64,000 nt of DNA, taken from NCBI RefSeq assembly GCF_012489685.1, contig NC_080046.1:23639038-23703037 (forward strand). The letters are read 5' to 3'. The position numbers and the translations under genes are program-made. The DNA comes from Lotus japonicus (taxonomy: Eukaryota > Streptophyta > Magnoliopsida > Fabales > Fabaceae). Positions 1 through 11,391 of the stretch are shown in pieces (the stretch's first letter is position 1; the number at the start of each line of letters is the position of its first letter). The notes beneath the pieces were generated by a model that saw only the letters and a list, made by a program, of their open reading frames with translations, was not told the DNA's origin and ran no database searches.

Positions 1-1342
1 GAGGTTCAGTCCTTCTGACCATTTCAGCAGCTGGTTCCACCCGAGTAGGCTTCACCACGATTCTGACCTTCTTCTGCTTCTTCTTAGGAGGACCATCCTC
101 ACTATCACTATTATCACCATCATCAGGCTTTCTCTTCGTCTTCTTGACCAGAGGGACATCAGATTCCTCAGAGGATTCTTCCAGAACCATCTTCCTCTGA
201 GCTTTCTTCTTGGGAGGAGAAGGAAACTCTGGAGCTGGCGGCAGTCTGCTGACGAAATCATCAAGGTCAATTTCGAATCCTTGAGCCCTGAGGTCTTCAA
301 CATAGCATCTGATGGCGTCAGGATGGTCTGCTTGAGTCCACAGAGGGTAGTCATTCAGAGGCATCCTTCTGCTTCTGATCTTAGAAGGTGTGTCTTCATG
401 AGCTGGAGCAATCTTCTTCTGGACCAAACCCATCTTCTTCAGAGAGTTTGCAGTGAAGACATCACTGACAATTGTGCTCAAATCCTCTGTGCAACCAGCA
501 TTGATAAGATCTTGCACCAAGTTGCTTTCAATGAGAAAGTCTGAGAGCAGCCTCCCAAAAGGGATATATTTGATTGCAGACTTGATGGAGGCGGTGGTGC
601 GAGACTTCCGGATGCATTCCTTCAAGTAGGAGAACAGGAAGTAGGGAAGGCAGATCTTCTTCTGATCTTGGATGAAGAACAACATCACCTTCTGGTTGAA
701 GTTGATGTAGTCTGGAGAACTGCCCTTCGGTCTCTGGTTTATACAGTAAAGCAGGATCTTGTGCCAGATTCTGAGTTTGGGATGAAGGTCCATCACCTTG
801 TAACTCGTCTTGCCCGGTTTGAAGGTGGTGTACAGGGCCTGGTTGACTTTGTCTTTGGTGCTGGGTTTCAGCTTCGATTCCGTGAGTTGGAAACGAAACC
901 CATAAGCAGTGTCTGCACCTAGCAGATTCACGAATGACTTCTCAGTGATGATGATCTTTCTTCCAAGAATGTGAGAGACCACCTGAGTATCATCGCAGTC
1001 GGCGTGCTTCCAAAATTCCTTTACCAGTTTCTCATACACCGGTCCTCGAAGTCGGTTGAAGTAATTTCCCCAACCTTGAGCTTGGACTTCAGGACGAAGA
1101 TCAAACCCATTTGTAGCCAGGTTGTCGAGGTCGAATCTCCATTCTGCCAGGACTTGAAGTTCCTCAGGAGAAAATACGCAGTGAACGGCACAGCCCCGTT
1201 TTGCAATTGGAACAATCTGCTCTTGAGCTTGAACTTGTTCTTGTGCCGGGTTCTCAGAGCCCCTTTGACCCGTTGCTAGACCAACTACCATGTGAGGGAA
1301 CTGAGGTGCATCTGCAGTAGATCTTCTGGTTTGTCTCACCAT
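1..1342 (-). CDS. C1 ORF3, Sirevirus third ORF (envelope-like), partial
   Basis: The frame opens at an ATG at 1340-1342 and I could follow it without a stop to the window edge, about 447 codons. It starts in the same place relative to pol as ORF3 of C3 and matches that protein closely. Residues of roughly 60-230 form a compact region with the motif LGRKIIITEKSFVNLLGA. Then come a Lys/Ser/Glu-rich segment and a Pro-rich tail. From memory the compact part resembles the 'putative plant transposon protein' domain seen in Sirevirus ORF3s. I see no signal peptide or membrane segment in the visible part, so 'envelope-like' is a positional label only. Unlike C3, which has a stop and a frameshift here, this copy is open. 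Confidence 0.75.
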   Translation of the reverse strand, partial: MVRQTRRSTADAPQFPHMVVGLATGQRGSENPAQEQVQAQEQIVPIAKRGCAVHCVFSPEELQVLAEWRFDLDNLATNGFDLRPEVQAQGWGNYFNRLRGPVYEKLVKEFWKHADCDDTQVVSHILGRKIIITEKSFVNLLGADTAYGFRFQLTESKLKPSTKDKVNQALYTTFKPGKTSYKVMDLHPKLRIWHKILLYCINQRPKGSSPDYINFNQKVMLFFIQDQKKICLPYFLFSYLKECIRKSRTTASIKSAIKYIPFGRLLSDFLIESNLVQDLINAGCTEDLSTIVSDVFTANSLKKMGLVQKKIAPAHEDTPSKIRSRRMPLNDYPLWTQADHPDAIRCYVEDLRAQGFEIDLDDFVSRLPPAPEFPSPPKKKAQRKMVLEESSEESDVPLVKKTKRKPDDGDNSDSEDGPPKKKQKKVRIVVKPTRVEPAAEMVRRTEP

Positions 1343-1785
1343 TTTGAAGTGGTTGAAGGTTTGAGGTAGAAGATGAAGGTAAAAAATGAAGAGAGATCGA
1401 GAGAGAAATCGAGAAAAAGGCGGTTTTGAAAAGCAGAGAGAGCGAGAGTGAAAACCGGAAGTGAAAGAGAACGTGTGTGTATAGTGGGTTTTATCAAATA
1501 ACCGTTGTTGATTCAAAAAGCACTTTAAGATCAACGGCTGAAAATTAAAGATAGATAGTAACAGTAAAATACACAAATCACACACAGGAGATAAGCATAT
1601 CTACACGCAATCATAACAGACTGTCACACGGGCACAAGGAACTATGCATCAGAAATTCTGACACACGTGTTGTTGTCTCAGCTTCAGAGTCAGTACCAGT
1701 GGGTACACACACTCTGATTGAGTTACCTTCTGGACTAGACATCTTCTGATCAAGAAGTATCATAGTCAGAGGTTCTGATCCATCT
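1343..1785 (-). other. C1 spacer between pol and ORF3
   Basis: This is about 440 nt of noncoding sequence between the RNase H stop and the ORF3 start. On the minus strand it ends in a pyrimidine-rich CTCTCT/TTTC leader just before the ORF3 ATG. It corresponds to 32393-32840 of C3. I see no ORF or structured element in it. Confidence 0.6.
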
Positions 1786-2895
1786 TCACTCTGGACAAAA
1801 GTCCATGTTTAGATTTTTCAGAATAAAATTAAATCTATCTTCAGCTAAGGGCTTTGTAAAGATATCTGCCCATTGATGGTCAGTATCAACAAACTTCAGA
1901 AGAAGTACGCCCTTCTGTACATAATCTCTAATAAAGTGATACTTTACCTCAATGTGCTTTGCCCTTGAATGCAAGATAGGATTCTTACTCAATGAGATTG
2001 CAGCAGTGTTATCACAATAAATTGGGATATTGCTCACAAGGATATGATAATCCTCCAGCTGATGTTTCATCCAGAGCATCTGAGTGCTGCATATTGCTGC
2101 TGAGATATATTCTGCCTCTGCAGTTGATAGTGCAATGGTTGATTGCCTCTTGCTTGCCCATGAGACTAGATTGCTTCCCAGAAATTGACAATTTCCTGAA
2201 GTACTTTTTCTCTCTGTTCTATCTCCAGCATAATCAGCATCACAATAACCTGAAAGCTTATACTCTGATGTTTTCTTATACATCAAGCCAAGGTTAGTGG
2301 TGCCTTTCAGATACCTTAGGATCCTCTTAACAGCAGTTAAGTGGGTTTCCCTTGGATCTGATTGGAAACGAGCACATAAGTGAACACTAAATAATATGTC
2401 TGGCCTAGATGCAGTTAAGTATAGAAGTGAACCTATCATGCCACGATAGAGCTTCTGACATACTTTACCACTTTTATCTTCTTTCTCCAGAATGCATGTA
2501 GGATGCATTGGAGTCTTGGCCACTGTTGATTCCAGCATATTGAACTTCTTCAGAAGTTCTTTAGTGTACTTGCTCTGATGGATATATGTTCCTTCTGGTG
2601 TTTGATCAACTTGTATTCCCAGAAAGTACTTTAATTCTCCCAACATACTCATCTCAAATTCAGCCTGCATCATCTCAGAAAATTCTTTGCATAGAGATTG
2701 ATTAGCAGAACCAAATATAATATCATCAACATAAATTTGCACAATTAAGATATCATCTTTATAAGTCTTGCAAAACAGAGTTGTATCTACTTTACCCCTT
2801 ACAAACTCATTCTCCAGAAGGAATGAGCTAAGTCTCTCATACCATGCTCTGGGAGCTTGCTTCAGACCGTAGAGTGATTTCTTCAATTTGAACAC
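1786..2895 (-). pseudogene. C1 pol, 3' part: reverse transcriptase and RNase H
   Basis: This 369-residue frame continues the copia RT. It has the motif [12 protein letters not shown] near the start and the catalytic YVDD in IYVDDIIFG at about residue 57. RNase H follows, with [17 protein letters not shown] and the terminal DIFTKPL, ending in a TGA close to where C3 ends. The frame is separated from the upstream RT half by a 20-nt deletion near 2925: relative to C3, the 20 nt after CCTAA are missing. Without that lesion the RT would be continuous with 2918-4870. The active-site residues look intact, so this is a recently broken gene. Confidence 0.9.
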
Positions 2896-2917
2896 ATGGT
2901 CTGGTTTCTTCTCATCT

Positions 2918-4870
2918 TCAAAACCTGGGGGTTGATGAACATAGACTTAGGAAGGCACTCTTTACGTCCATCTGATGTAGAACTATGTTGTGATTTACTG
3001 AGAAAGAGATCAACAGTCTGATTGCCTCCAGTCTTGCTACTGGAGCAAATGTTTCAGTGTAGTCTATTCCTTCCTGCTGGCTGTAACCTTGAGCAACTAG
3101 CCTTGCCTTGTTTCTGACTACATCTCCTTTCTCATTCAGCTTGTTTCTGAATACCCATTTCGTTCCAATAACATGGACACTCTCAGGCTTCTTCACTAAG
3201 CTCCGAACATCGTTCTTGGAAAATTGATTCAATTCTTCTTCCATGGCCAGAATCCAATCCTTGTCCTGAAGAGCTTCATCTATGGACTTGGGTTCAATTA
3301 AGGACACCAATCCTTTCAGACTCAGCAAGGTCTCTTCAGAGGGTCTGAAGGCAGATCTGGTTCTGACTGGTTCGTCTTTGTTACCCAGAATCAATTCCTT
3401 AGGGTGAGCTGTAGTGATTCTGCTCTTCTTCAGAGTTTGTGAGTTAGAGGGACCAGCTTCTTCCTCTGGTTCATCTTCCTCTGGCTCAGCTTCCTCTGGA
3501 GCTTTGCCTTTGTCAGAAACATTAATGCTTAAATCTGCAAACTTTTCAACTAGCTTTGACTGGTCAGAGTCAAGCTTATCATCAAATCTAACATGAATAG
3601 ATTCTTCAATAGTCTTAGCATCAGTATTATAAAATCTAAAACCTTTAGATCTATCAGAATAACCAAGTAATAGACACTTAGAAGACTTAGCATCAAATTT
3701 ATGCAATCTATCCTTAGTATTGAGAACATAACAAACATAGCCAAAAGGATGAAAATAAGAAATGTTAGGTTTTATGTTCTTCCACAATTCATAAGGAGTC
3801 TTATTCAGAATTGGTCTCACAGAGATTCTGTTCTGAATGTAACATGCTGTATTTACTGCCTCTGCCCAAAAATGCTTAGCCATGCCAGTTTCTTGGAGCA
3901 TGGTTCTAGCCATCTCCTGAAGAGTTCTGTTCTTCCTCTCAACAACACCATTTTGTTGAGGAGTTCTGGGACAAGAGAAATCATGTGCAATTCCATAGGA
4001 ATCAAACAGACTCTCAAACTTGTCATTCTCAAACTCTCCACCATGGTCACTTCTGACACGTACAATCCTACAAGCCTTCTCGTTTTGCACTTGAGCAATG
4101 AAGGTAGAGAACACAGCATGAGACTCATCCTTGCGGGTTAGAAACTTTACCCATGTCCAGCGGCTATAGTCATCAACGATAACCATCCCATATCTCTTGC
4201 CACCTATAGACTCAGTTTTTACTGGTCCAAAAAGGTCGATATGTAGAAGTTCCAACGGCCTTGAGGTTGAGACAACATTCTTTGCCTTGAAAGGGACTTT
4301 TGTGAATTTGCCTTTCTGACATGCTTCACAAAGAGCGTCTGAAGCGAACTTCAGATTGGGTAAGCCCCTGACAAGGTTTAGCTTGCTCAGCTGAGAAATC
4401 TTTCTCATACTGGCATGCCCTAACCGTCTATGCCATACCCACTGCTCTTCATTAACAGACAGAAGGCACTTCACATTCTGAGCCTCCAACTCAGATAATC
4501 TGATCTTATAGATGTTGTTCTTCCTCTTGCTGTTAAATAGAACAGAGCCATCGATCTGACTTACAGCCCGGCAGGACTTTTGATTGAATATAACATCATA
4601 ACCCTTGTGAGCTAATTGACTTATAGACAATAAGTTATGTGTTAAGCCGTCTACCAATAAAACATTATCAATGCATGGGCTACTATCTACACAAATAGTA
4701 CCAGTACCAACAATTTTACCCTTTTCATTTCCTCCGAAGCCAACTTCGCCTCCAGGCTTAAGTTTCAGCTCTCGGAACATACGCTTTTCTCCCGTCATGT
4801 GACGCGAGCATCCACTGTCCAGATACCATGATTGGTGTTTCAGTGGAGCTATCAAGGATATCTGCAACAT
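2918..4870 (-). pseudogene. C1 pol, 5' part: protease, integrase, RT N-terminus
   Basis: The protease motif WYLDSGCSRHMTG is at about residue 15-27. Next is the GAG-pre-integrase/zinc region (WHRRLGHASM ... CEACQKGK) at about 145-190. The DDE integrase core follows with D in LLHIDLFGPV, D in VRSDHGGEF and E in NGVVERKNRTL. An acidic linker leads to the RT N-terminus ([16 protein letters not shown]). This is the only copy in the window with a complete copia integrase. It overlaps the gag frame by about 113 nt in the +1 frame, so translation would need a frameshift before the protease DSG motif. The ORF runs out of frame after MDVKSAFL because of the 20-nt deletion. Confidence 0.92.
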
Positions 4871-6668
4871 AGATAATCTTGTCCTTAGGTACCCACTTTC
4901 TGGGTCCTCTTTTGTTAGTTACCCCAGAGGTTCTGATCACCTTGGGTGTCTCAACATAATATTTTAAAGGAATATTTGCATGATATCTAGTCATAGAGAA
5001 AGATCCCTTTTTAAGAGGGTGTTTAGCAACTTTAGCAGGTAAAGGATCAGGCAATATGGTACCAGAGGGAACAAAGCATTCATACAAGGATTTAGCTTTA
5101 GACATAGAAGGCTCATTTCTAATTGGTTTAGAATAGCCAATGCCATGCATTCCATTTCTGCTTACGCCATAGATCATTGAAGCCATTAAGCTTCTATCCA
5201 CGCTTTAAGCTAGGAATCTTTGAAAAGACTTTTCATACTTAGATTCATTTCTACAATGAGAGGCATCACAGGCAACAATTTCTTCTAACTTAGCAATCTG
5301 GTTCTTAAGCACAGAGTTAGAATTGATCAAAGCATGATTATCATTTTTCAGATCAGAAATAATTTTCTCATGTTCAGAAGGAGTCTTGGAAACAGCAGAT
5401 AAGTTCTTTTTCAACTTTTTATGCTTAGACAATGAGGAGTTATACTTATCCATAATATCAGACAAAGCATGTTTCAGTTCAGAGGTAGAGAAGGAAGCGA
5501 ATACCTCGTTTTCATCGTCTGAGTTAGGATCTCCTTCTGATTCTGAGTCAGAGTCAACAGCTTCCTTTGACTCTGCTTCCTTGTCTTTGACAATTGCCAT
5601 GAGTCCTTGGACTTCATCATCAGAGTCAACATCCTCTGACTCTGATTCATCAAATGTCACCATCAGACTCTTCTTCGTCTTGAAGTGCTTCTTTGGCTTC
5701 TTGTCTTTCTTCAACTTTGGACAATCACTTTTGTAGTGCCCAGATTCTTTGCACTCAAAACATGTGACTTCCTTGATTGAAGACTTCTTCTGGCCTGAGG
5801 ACTCATACTTTCCTTTTGCCTTTCCAGAGCCTTTGAACTTGCTCTGCCTGTGCTTCCAGATGCGGTTGAGTCTCTTGGAGATCAGAGTCAGCTCATCTTC
5901 ATCAGAATCTTCTGATGCTTCTTCAGATTCCTCTTCTTCAGCTTGAAGAGCCTTTGACTTCTCAATCTTAGCCTTTTCAGATTTGGATTTCAAGGCTATG
6001 GACTTTTTCCTCAGATCTTGCATGTCTGAGCGCTTCAGCTCATGGCATTTCAAAATGCTGATGAGTTCTTCTAAACTCATATTCTCAACGTCTCTCGTGA
6101 GCTCTATTGAAGTCACCAAAGGCATCCAACTTTCAGGAAGACACCTAATGACCCTTATGACATGATCTTTTGTTGTGTAGCTCTTGTTGAGAGGTCGTAT
6201 GCCAGCTACAAGCAACTGAAATCTGGAGAACATTTCTTCAATGGACTCATTTGGCTCCATGATGAAGGATTCATACTTTTGGATCAAAGACAATGCCTTT
6301 GATTCTTTGACTTTCTTGTTTCCTTCATGAGACATCTTCAGAGATTCAAAAATGCCTTTAGCAAACTCACGATCTGTAATCTTCTGGTACTCTTCATAGG
6401 AAATAGCACTTAGAAGAATTGCTCTTGCTTTGTGATGTTGTGAGTACAGCTTCTTTTGATCTGCAGTCATCTCTGACCTTGGGATCTTCTTGCCATCTGC
6501 ATCAACTGGACGCTCGTAGCCATCCACAATAATATCCCAGAGATCTGCATCGAAACCCAGAAAGAAACTTTCCAGTCTATCTTTCCAATATTCGAACCTT
6601 TGACCGTCGAACATAGGAGGCTTTGCATTGTAACCATCTCTTTGAGTTTCACTGGTGGTGGCAGCCAT
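4758..6668 (-). pseudogene. C1 gag (nucleocapsid polyprotein) with one internal stop
   Basis: The ATG at 6668 lies about 60 nt inside the primer site and starts MAATTSETQRDGYN, which C3 shares. Residues about 15-230 are the copia gag core (FEYWKDRLESFF, MFSRFQLLVAGIRPL, MSLEELISIL). A CCHC zinc knuckle (CFECKESGHYKSDC) is at about 307-320. After it come strongly acidic Ser/Asp/Glu stretches and a Lys-rich heptad region that may be coiled coil. The frame stops at 5205-5207 with TAA where C3 reads AAA, then continues in the same frame to 4758. One substitution therefore separates it from a gag of about 637 codons. The last ~113 nt overlap the pol frame. Confidence 0.9.
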
Positions 6669-6726
6669 TGTTTTTCACACCGGCCCGGATCACTGAACAC
6701 TATTAGGTGTGGTAATCAGAACTTGC

Positions 6727-6738
6727 GCTCTGATACCA
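6727..6738 (-). other. C1 primer-binding site (initiator tRNA-Met type)
   Basis: The minus strand reads TGGTATCAGAGC two nucleotides inside the 5' LTR. This matches the usual plant initiator-Met primer site. Confidence 0.9.
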
Positions 6739-6740
6739 AT

Positions 6741-7951
6741 TGAAGGTATGAAAAACGGTAGAAAAGGGGGGGGGGTTTGAATAACGTTTTCAGTACAAAA
6801 CTTCCACCTTAAAGATTTTGACAAATCTTTCGAGAACTTAAGTGCTAAAGATAAGAGATAGAGAAGCACACAAGGATTTTATCCTGGTTCACTTGATAAA
6901 TCACTCAAGCTACTCCAGTCCACCCGTTAAGGTGATTTCTTCCTTCTTAGAATGAAGGCAATCCACTAATCAGGTAAGAGTTACAACTGCACTTGAAACC
7001 TACAAGTGACTAACAATTACACTGACTTAGCTCACACTAAGATTCACTCTCTTAGTCTTCTCTAGGATCCGATCAACCTTGATCTCCTAAAGGAACTAAA
7101 CAAACTGTTTATCAAAGAATTGTTTACAAGAGATTTGCTTCTAAAAAGCTAATAGTAAACTCAATGAATTTCAGATGAAAGAAAGCTTAGAATATTTTGA
7201 ATATGTCTTGCGCGTATGTATTGCTTCTTGCTGCTTCTTTCAATCTTCAGCCTCTATATATACTCCAAGGATTAGGGTTGAGAAATGCATGGGAAATGCT
7301 ACCGTTGGAGGGCAGTTCTGGAAAATCCAGCTTCTGCTGTGGCTGAGAACGTTAGGTAGGTCGTCAGGAAGGTACACTTGCTTTTGTACTTGGATAGCGA
7401 CTTGACCTTTTAACCTAGGAGACTTCTGATCAGGGGAATACTTCATATTGGAACTTGTGAAGCCGGTTGATCAGAGTCAGAGGGAAAGCACAGATCCTCT
7501 GACCATTGTATCTTCTGATTCTGAACTCAGAGGGAAGAACATGGCCTTCAGAGTTTCTTGCTTCTGGACTTCAGAGTTTCCACTATTCAGCTTCTGGATC
7601 TTCAGAGTCTTCTACACCATCAGAACATCTGAACCTTCAGTGTTTCTTGGTTATCAGAACTTCTGGATCTTCAGAGCTTCTAGTGACTGAGTCCTCATCA
7701 GAGTTTGTATAACTTCAGAACTTCTGAAGCTTTTCCACTGTTCATACTGAACATGGTGAATGCGAAAGCGTTGCTTGGGTCACTCTTTATACACAGTGCT
7801 TCTGATTTGTGTGAGATTGAGTTGAGGTCAGAGCCTGTAAATAGCACACTCAGAAAAACACGTTAGAGTACCACAATTGTTCATATCAAAAGGTTAACTT
7901 GTAATCATCAAAACATAGACTTGTACTACTAGATCAAAACTTGATCTTACA
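6741..7951 (-). repeat. C1 5' LTR (long subtype, 1211 bp)
   Basis: On the minus strand it begins TGTAAGATCAAG and ends CCTTCA. A TATA-like element lies near 7253-7262 (minus strand), upstream of the presumed U3/R boundary. The LTR is dense in TCTGA/TCAGA words and includes a near-palindrome CTTCAGAACTTCTGAAG near 7714. It contains a 256-nt block (6903-7158) bounded by the 6-nt direct repeat TTGAGT (minus strand) that is absent from both LTRs of C3. The small ORFs in this LTR show no conserved protein features. Confidence 0.92.
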
Positions 7952-10560
7952 GGAATACATCATGAATGTTGGAAAGAAATGGTGGTAGTGCAATCTGATA
8001 CGCAACTGGTCCAACACGTCGAGTGATTTGATAAGGCCCAATAAACTTTGGCGTGAGCTTCCTTGACTTAATAGCTCGTCCAACCCCCGTAGTCTGAGTA
8101 ACTCGTAGAAACACATGATCACCTTCCTCAAACTCTAGGGTTCTGCGTCTCTGATCTGCATAACTCTTCTGTCTGCTCTGTGAAGCTCTCATCTGTTCTC
8201 TGATCTGCTTGACCTTCTCAGTCGTCTGTTGCAGCATTTCTGGCCCAATCAACAAACTCTCCCCATCTTGATACCAACACAACGGTGTCCTACACTTTCG
8301 ACAATACAAAGCTTCATACGGTGCCATCCCAATGCTCGCATGAAAACTATTGTTGTAGGTGAATTCAATCAATGGCAGAAGATCATCCCAGCTTCCTCTG
8401 TTATCTAACACGCAAGCCCGTAGTAGATCCTCTAGCGACTGAATAGTTCTCTCTGTTTGCCCATCTGTTTGTGGATGGTACGCCGAACTCATCCTCAACT
8501 TGGTTCCTAACGCATCATGAAGAGCTCCCCAAAAGTGCGAAGTAAACTTTGGATCCCGATCAGACACAATACTTGTCGGAACTCCGTGTAGTCTCACAAT
8601 CTCCGCCACATAGATCTCAGCCAACTTCTCTACATTGTAGGTAGTTCTCACTGGTAGAAAATGCGCTGACTTGGTCAAACGATCCACAATTACCCAAATC
8701 GAATCGTGTCGCTTCTGTGTTCTTGGCAAAGCTACCACAAAATCCATGGATATACTATCCCATTTCCACTCTGGCACGTCTAAACTCTGTAGCATACCAG
8801 CAGGTCTTTGATGCTCTACCTTCGCCTTTTGACAAGTCAAACATGCAGCTACATACTCAGCCACTTGTTTCTTCATTCCTGGCCACCAGAAATTCAGTTT
8901 CAAATGTTGATACATCTTTGTCATTCCCGGATGAATGCTCTATTTTCTCTTGTGTCCTTCATCCATGATTAGCCTTCTCAATTCTGGGTTGTTGGGTACA
9001 CAAACTCTGTCCTTGCATCTTAAGATATCATCCGTTTCGATCTTGAATTCCGGGTCTTTCCATTGAATTACCAAGTTCCTCTTCTCTAGCAGAAACGCAT
9101 CTTGCAGTTGTTGCTCTCTAATCTCTTCCATCAGTCCACTGGCAATTCTGATCATACCGAACTTCAACTTTCCCTCAGACGGTGTCACGCCCAAGCTCAT
9201 ATCTCGAAATTGTTCCAGTAACTCCAGCTCCTTAACCATCATTGACGAGACATGCATTTTTCTACTCAAAGCATCAGCAACTACATTCGCCTTCCCAGGG
9301 TGATATTGCAACGTAAACTCGTAGTCTTTGATGAACTCCATCCATCTTCGTTGCCTCATGTTCAGCTCCTTCTGATCAAACAGGTATTTAAGGCTCTTGT
9401 GATCGCTAAATATTGTGAAAGTACAACCATAGAGATAATGCCTCCAGATTTTCAGCGAAAACACAATGGTAGCTAACTCTAAATCGTGAGTCGGATAGTT
9501 CTTCTCATGAGTCGTCAACTGTCTCGAAGCATAAGCCACCACTTTTCGATGTTGCATCAGCACACATCCCAATCCTTGATACGAAGCATCACAATAGACC
9601 TCATAAGGTTCCTCCGGTTGTGGCAAAATAAGCACAGGTGACGTCGTCAAACGTTCCTTCAAAGTCTGAAAACTTGTTTCACACGCCTCAGTCCATGCAA
9701 AAGGTTGATCCTTCCTCGTCAATTGAGTCAAAGGTCCAACAATCTTGGCAAATCCCTCAATGAAGCGTCAATAGTATCCAGCTAAACCCACAAAACTTCT
9801 GATCTCTGTCACTGTCTTCGGTTGCTCCCAAGCTAAGACAGTCTCCACTTTCGCCGGATCCACAGCTATGCCTTCCTTTGAGATAACATGGCCTAAGAAA
9901 TTGACTTCTTCCAGCCAAAATTCACACTTGGAAGAGTTCGTATACAGCTTCTTCTCTCTCAATACTTGTAAAACTTGGCGCAAATGTCCTTCATGTTCCT
10001 TTGCGTCCTTCGAACATATCAATATGTCATCAATAAACACCACCACAAACCGATCTAAGAACTCATGAAAGATACGGTTCATGTAATCCATGAAAACAGC
10101 AGGTGCATTTGTCACTCCAAACGGCATCACTAGGTACTCATAGTGTCCGTAGCGTGATCTGAATGCAGTCTTTGGTATATCCTCAGTCTTCACTCTGATC
10201 TGATGATAGCCTGACTTCAAGTCTATCTTGGAAAATATGGCAGCCCCTCGTAATTGATCCATCAAATCATCTATCCTTGGCAACGGGTATCGGTTCTTGA
10301 TCGTCGCCTTATTCAGTTGTCGGTAATCCCCACACAATCTCGAACTTCCGTCTTTCTTCTTAACTAGAAGCACTGGCGCTCCCCACGGTGAAACACTTGG
10401 TCGAATGAATCCTTTTGCCGAAAGATCCTCCAACTGAGATTTCAACTCTACTAACTCCGCAGGTGCCATACGGTAAGGTGCAATCGAAATCGGTCCAGTT
10501 CCGGGTACAATGTCGATCACAAACTCTACATCGCGTACAGGCGGTAGTCCAGGTACATCT
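7952..10560 (-). pseudogene. G1: gypsy (Tekay/Del-type) pol remnant, RT-RNase H-integrase
   Basis: This is the oldest layer seen. Right to left it holds the gypsy RT from [12 protein letters not shown] through the catalytic FIDD ([10 protein letters not shown]), a stop at about 9768 in GYYRRF, RNase H ([23 protein letters not shown]), a second stop near 8940, and integrase. The integrase has a zinc region with CLTCQKAK, then [18 protein letters not shown] and [14 protein letters not shown]. It ends abruptly at C1 just before the chromodomain. At 10560 the coding sequence is cut by the G2 LTR; the codons that follow in the G3 pol are absent here. The rest of G1 must lie beyond both ends of the window. 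At least two nonsense codons make it inactive. Confidence 0.9.
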
Positions 10561-11088
10561 TGTAACACCCCGATTTCGGTGGCGTCACTTTAGTAACCAA
10601 AAGATAAACTAATGCGGAAAAACGTGAATATTTTTTTTTCGATAATAATAAAGACAAGACTGAATTAAATAAAACCCAAATGCGAAAAGCAATAAAACTA
10701 ATATACAATATATATAACAGCCCCCGCTGTAAGTAGCAACCTCGTCACGAGTAACCTCCAGTGACGGAAAGAAAGGTGTAACGCCCGTAGGCAATATGTA
10801 CAAACCAAATGAAAAGGTTGAGTGTCCACAACTCACACCTTCAAAAATTGAGAATAAGTTAGCCCAGATGGCCTAAAACAAGACCTCCTAAGTCCAACCA
10901 ACTCTCTGTGATTCCCGTAAAGAAAACCACACAAAAAGCTATAGGCGGAACTACCCTGTCCCCAAAGAAAAAATGATGTTCAGAGCTAAGACTCTACTCC
11001 TACACTAATCCCATCTCGAGGAGCTCACACCAGCACTAAAACCTACATGCTAGCATGATCGTCGTCCGAATTCAAAATCCAGAACGAC

Positions 11089-11391
11089 CTAGTCTATGTA
11101 CACCATCCGTCCTCCTCTCGCTACCGCGATGCGCTCCGGTTCCAGCATCTCAACCCTAGTTCCCTTCGAAGGGTGAACCGTCGTGAACCGGCCCGCCAAA
11201 GACATCTGACAAAGGGCGTAGTCCGTCAAAGCACACACAGAAGACGCGAGGGTCAACTCCAAAGAATTATGTAAATAATAGCACCGATAGATACAGATAA
11301 TATAATAGCCACTTAGGCTTATAGCTAGGGATAACATCCTAGGGTTGCATATTCCATAATGAATATAAAAGACAGTAATAACAATTAGCAT
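11089..11391 (-). CDS. G2 LTR leader ORF, left copy (100 aa, unknown)
   Basis: I do not recognise this protein. Its second half (CQMSLAGRFTTVHPS, then TRVEMLEPE) aligns codon by codon with the 233-aa ORF in the G3 LTRs (CQMSMADWFSTVSPSGG, then RYELLD). Many of the differences are synonymous. The first half is hydrophobic, Tyr/Ile-rich and not conserved, so the true start may be the ATG after CAG (CQ|M). The frame ends after VYID, so it is shorter than the G3 version. It lies downstream of the LTR TATA box on the transcribed strand and would be in the RNA leader. Confidence 0.5.
   Translation of the reverse strand: MLIVITVFYIHYGICNPRMLSLAISLSGYYIICIYRCYYLHNSLELTLASSVCALTDYALCQMSLAGRFTTVHPSKGTRVEMLEPERIAVARGGRMVYID

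Larger units (their letters stand above)
1..7951 (-). mobile_element. C1: Sirevirus-type Ty1/copia retrotransposon, left end outside window
   Basis: Reading right to left this element has a 5' LTR (6741-7951), a tRNA-Met type primer site, gag, pol (protease, integrase, RT, RNase H) and the start of a third ORF that leaves the window at base 1. The order protease-integrase-RT-RNase H is that of copia, and the extra ORF after pol is typical of Sireviruses. It is inserted in the integrase/chromodomain part of the gypsy pol remnant G1: the flank at 7952 continues G1 coding sequence. The left LTR and the second TSD copy lie outside the window. Its LTR is the same long subtype as C4 and is 256 nt longer than that of C3. 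Confidence 0.93.

Noticed and set aside
1..1342. Calling the Sirevirus third ORF a functional viral envelope
   Set aside because: No signal peptide, transmembrane segment or cleavage motif is visible in the three copies; only its position after pol is envelope-like.
7714..7730. CTTCAGAACTTCTGAAG palindromes as heat-shock elements
   Set aside because: Spacing between GAA and TTC blocks is one base, not the two of canonical heat-shock elements. They fit the general TCTGA richness of this LTR family.
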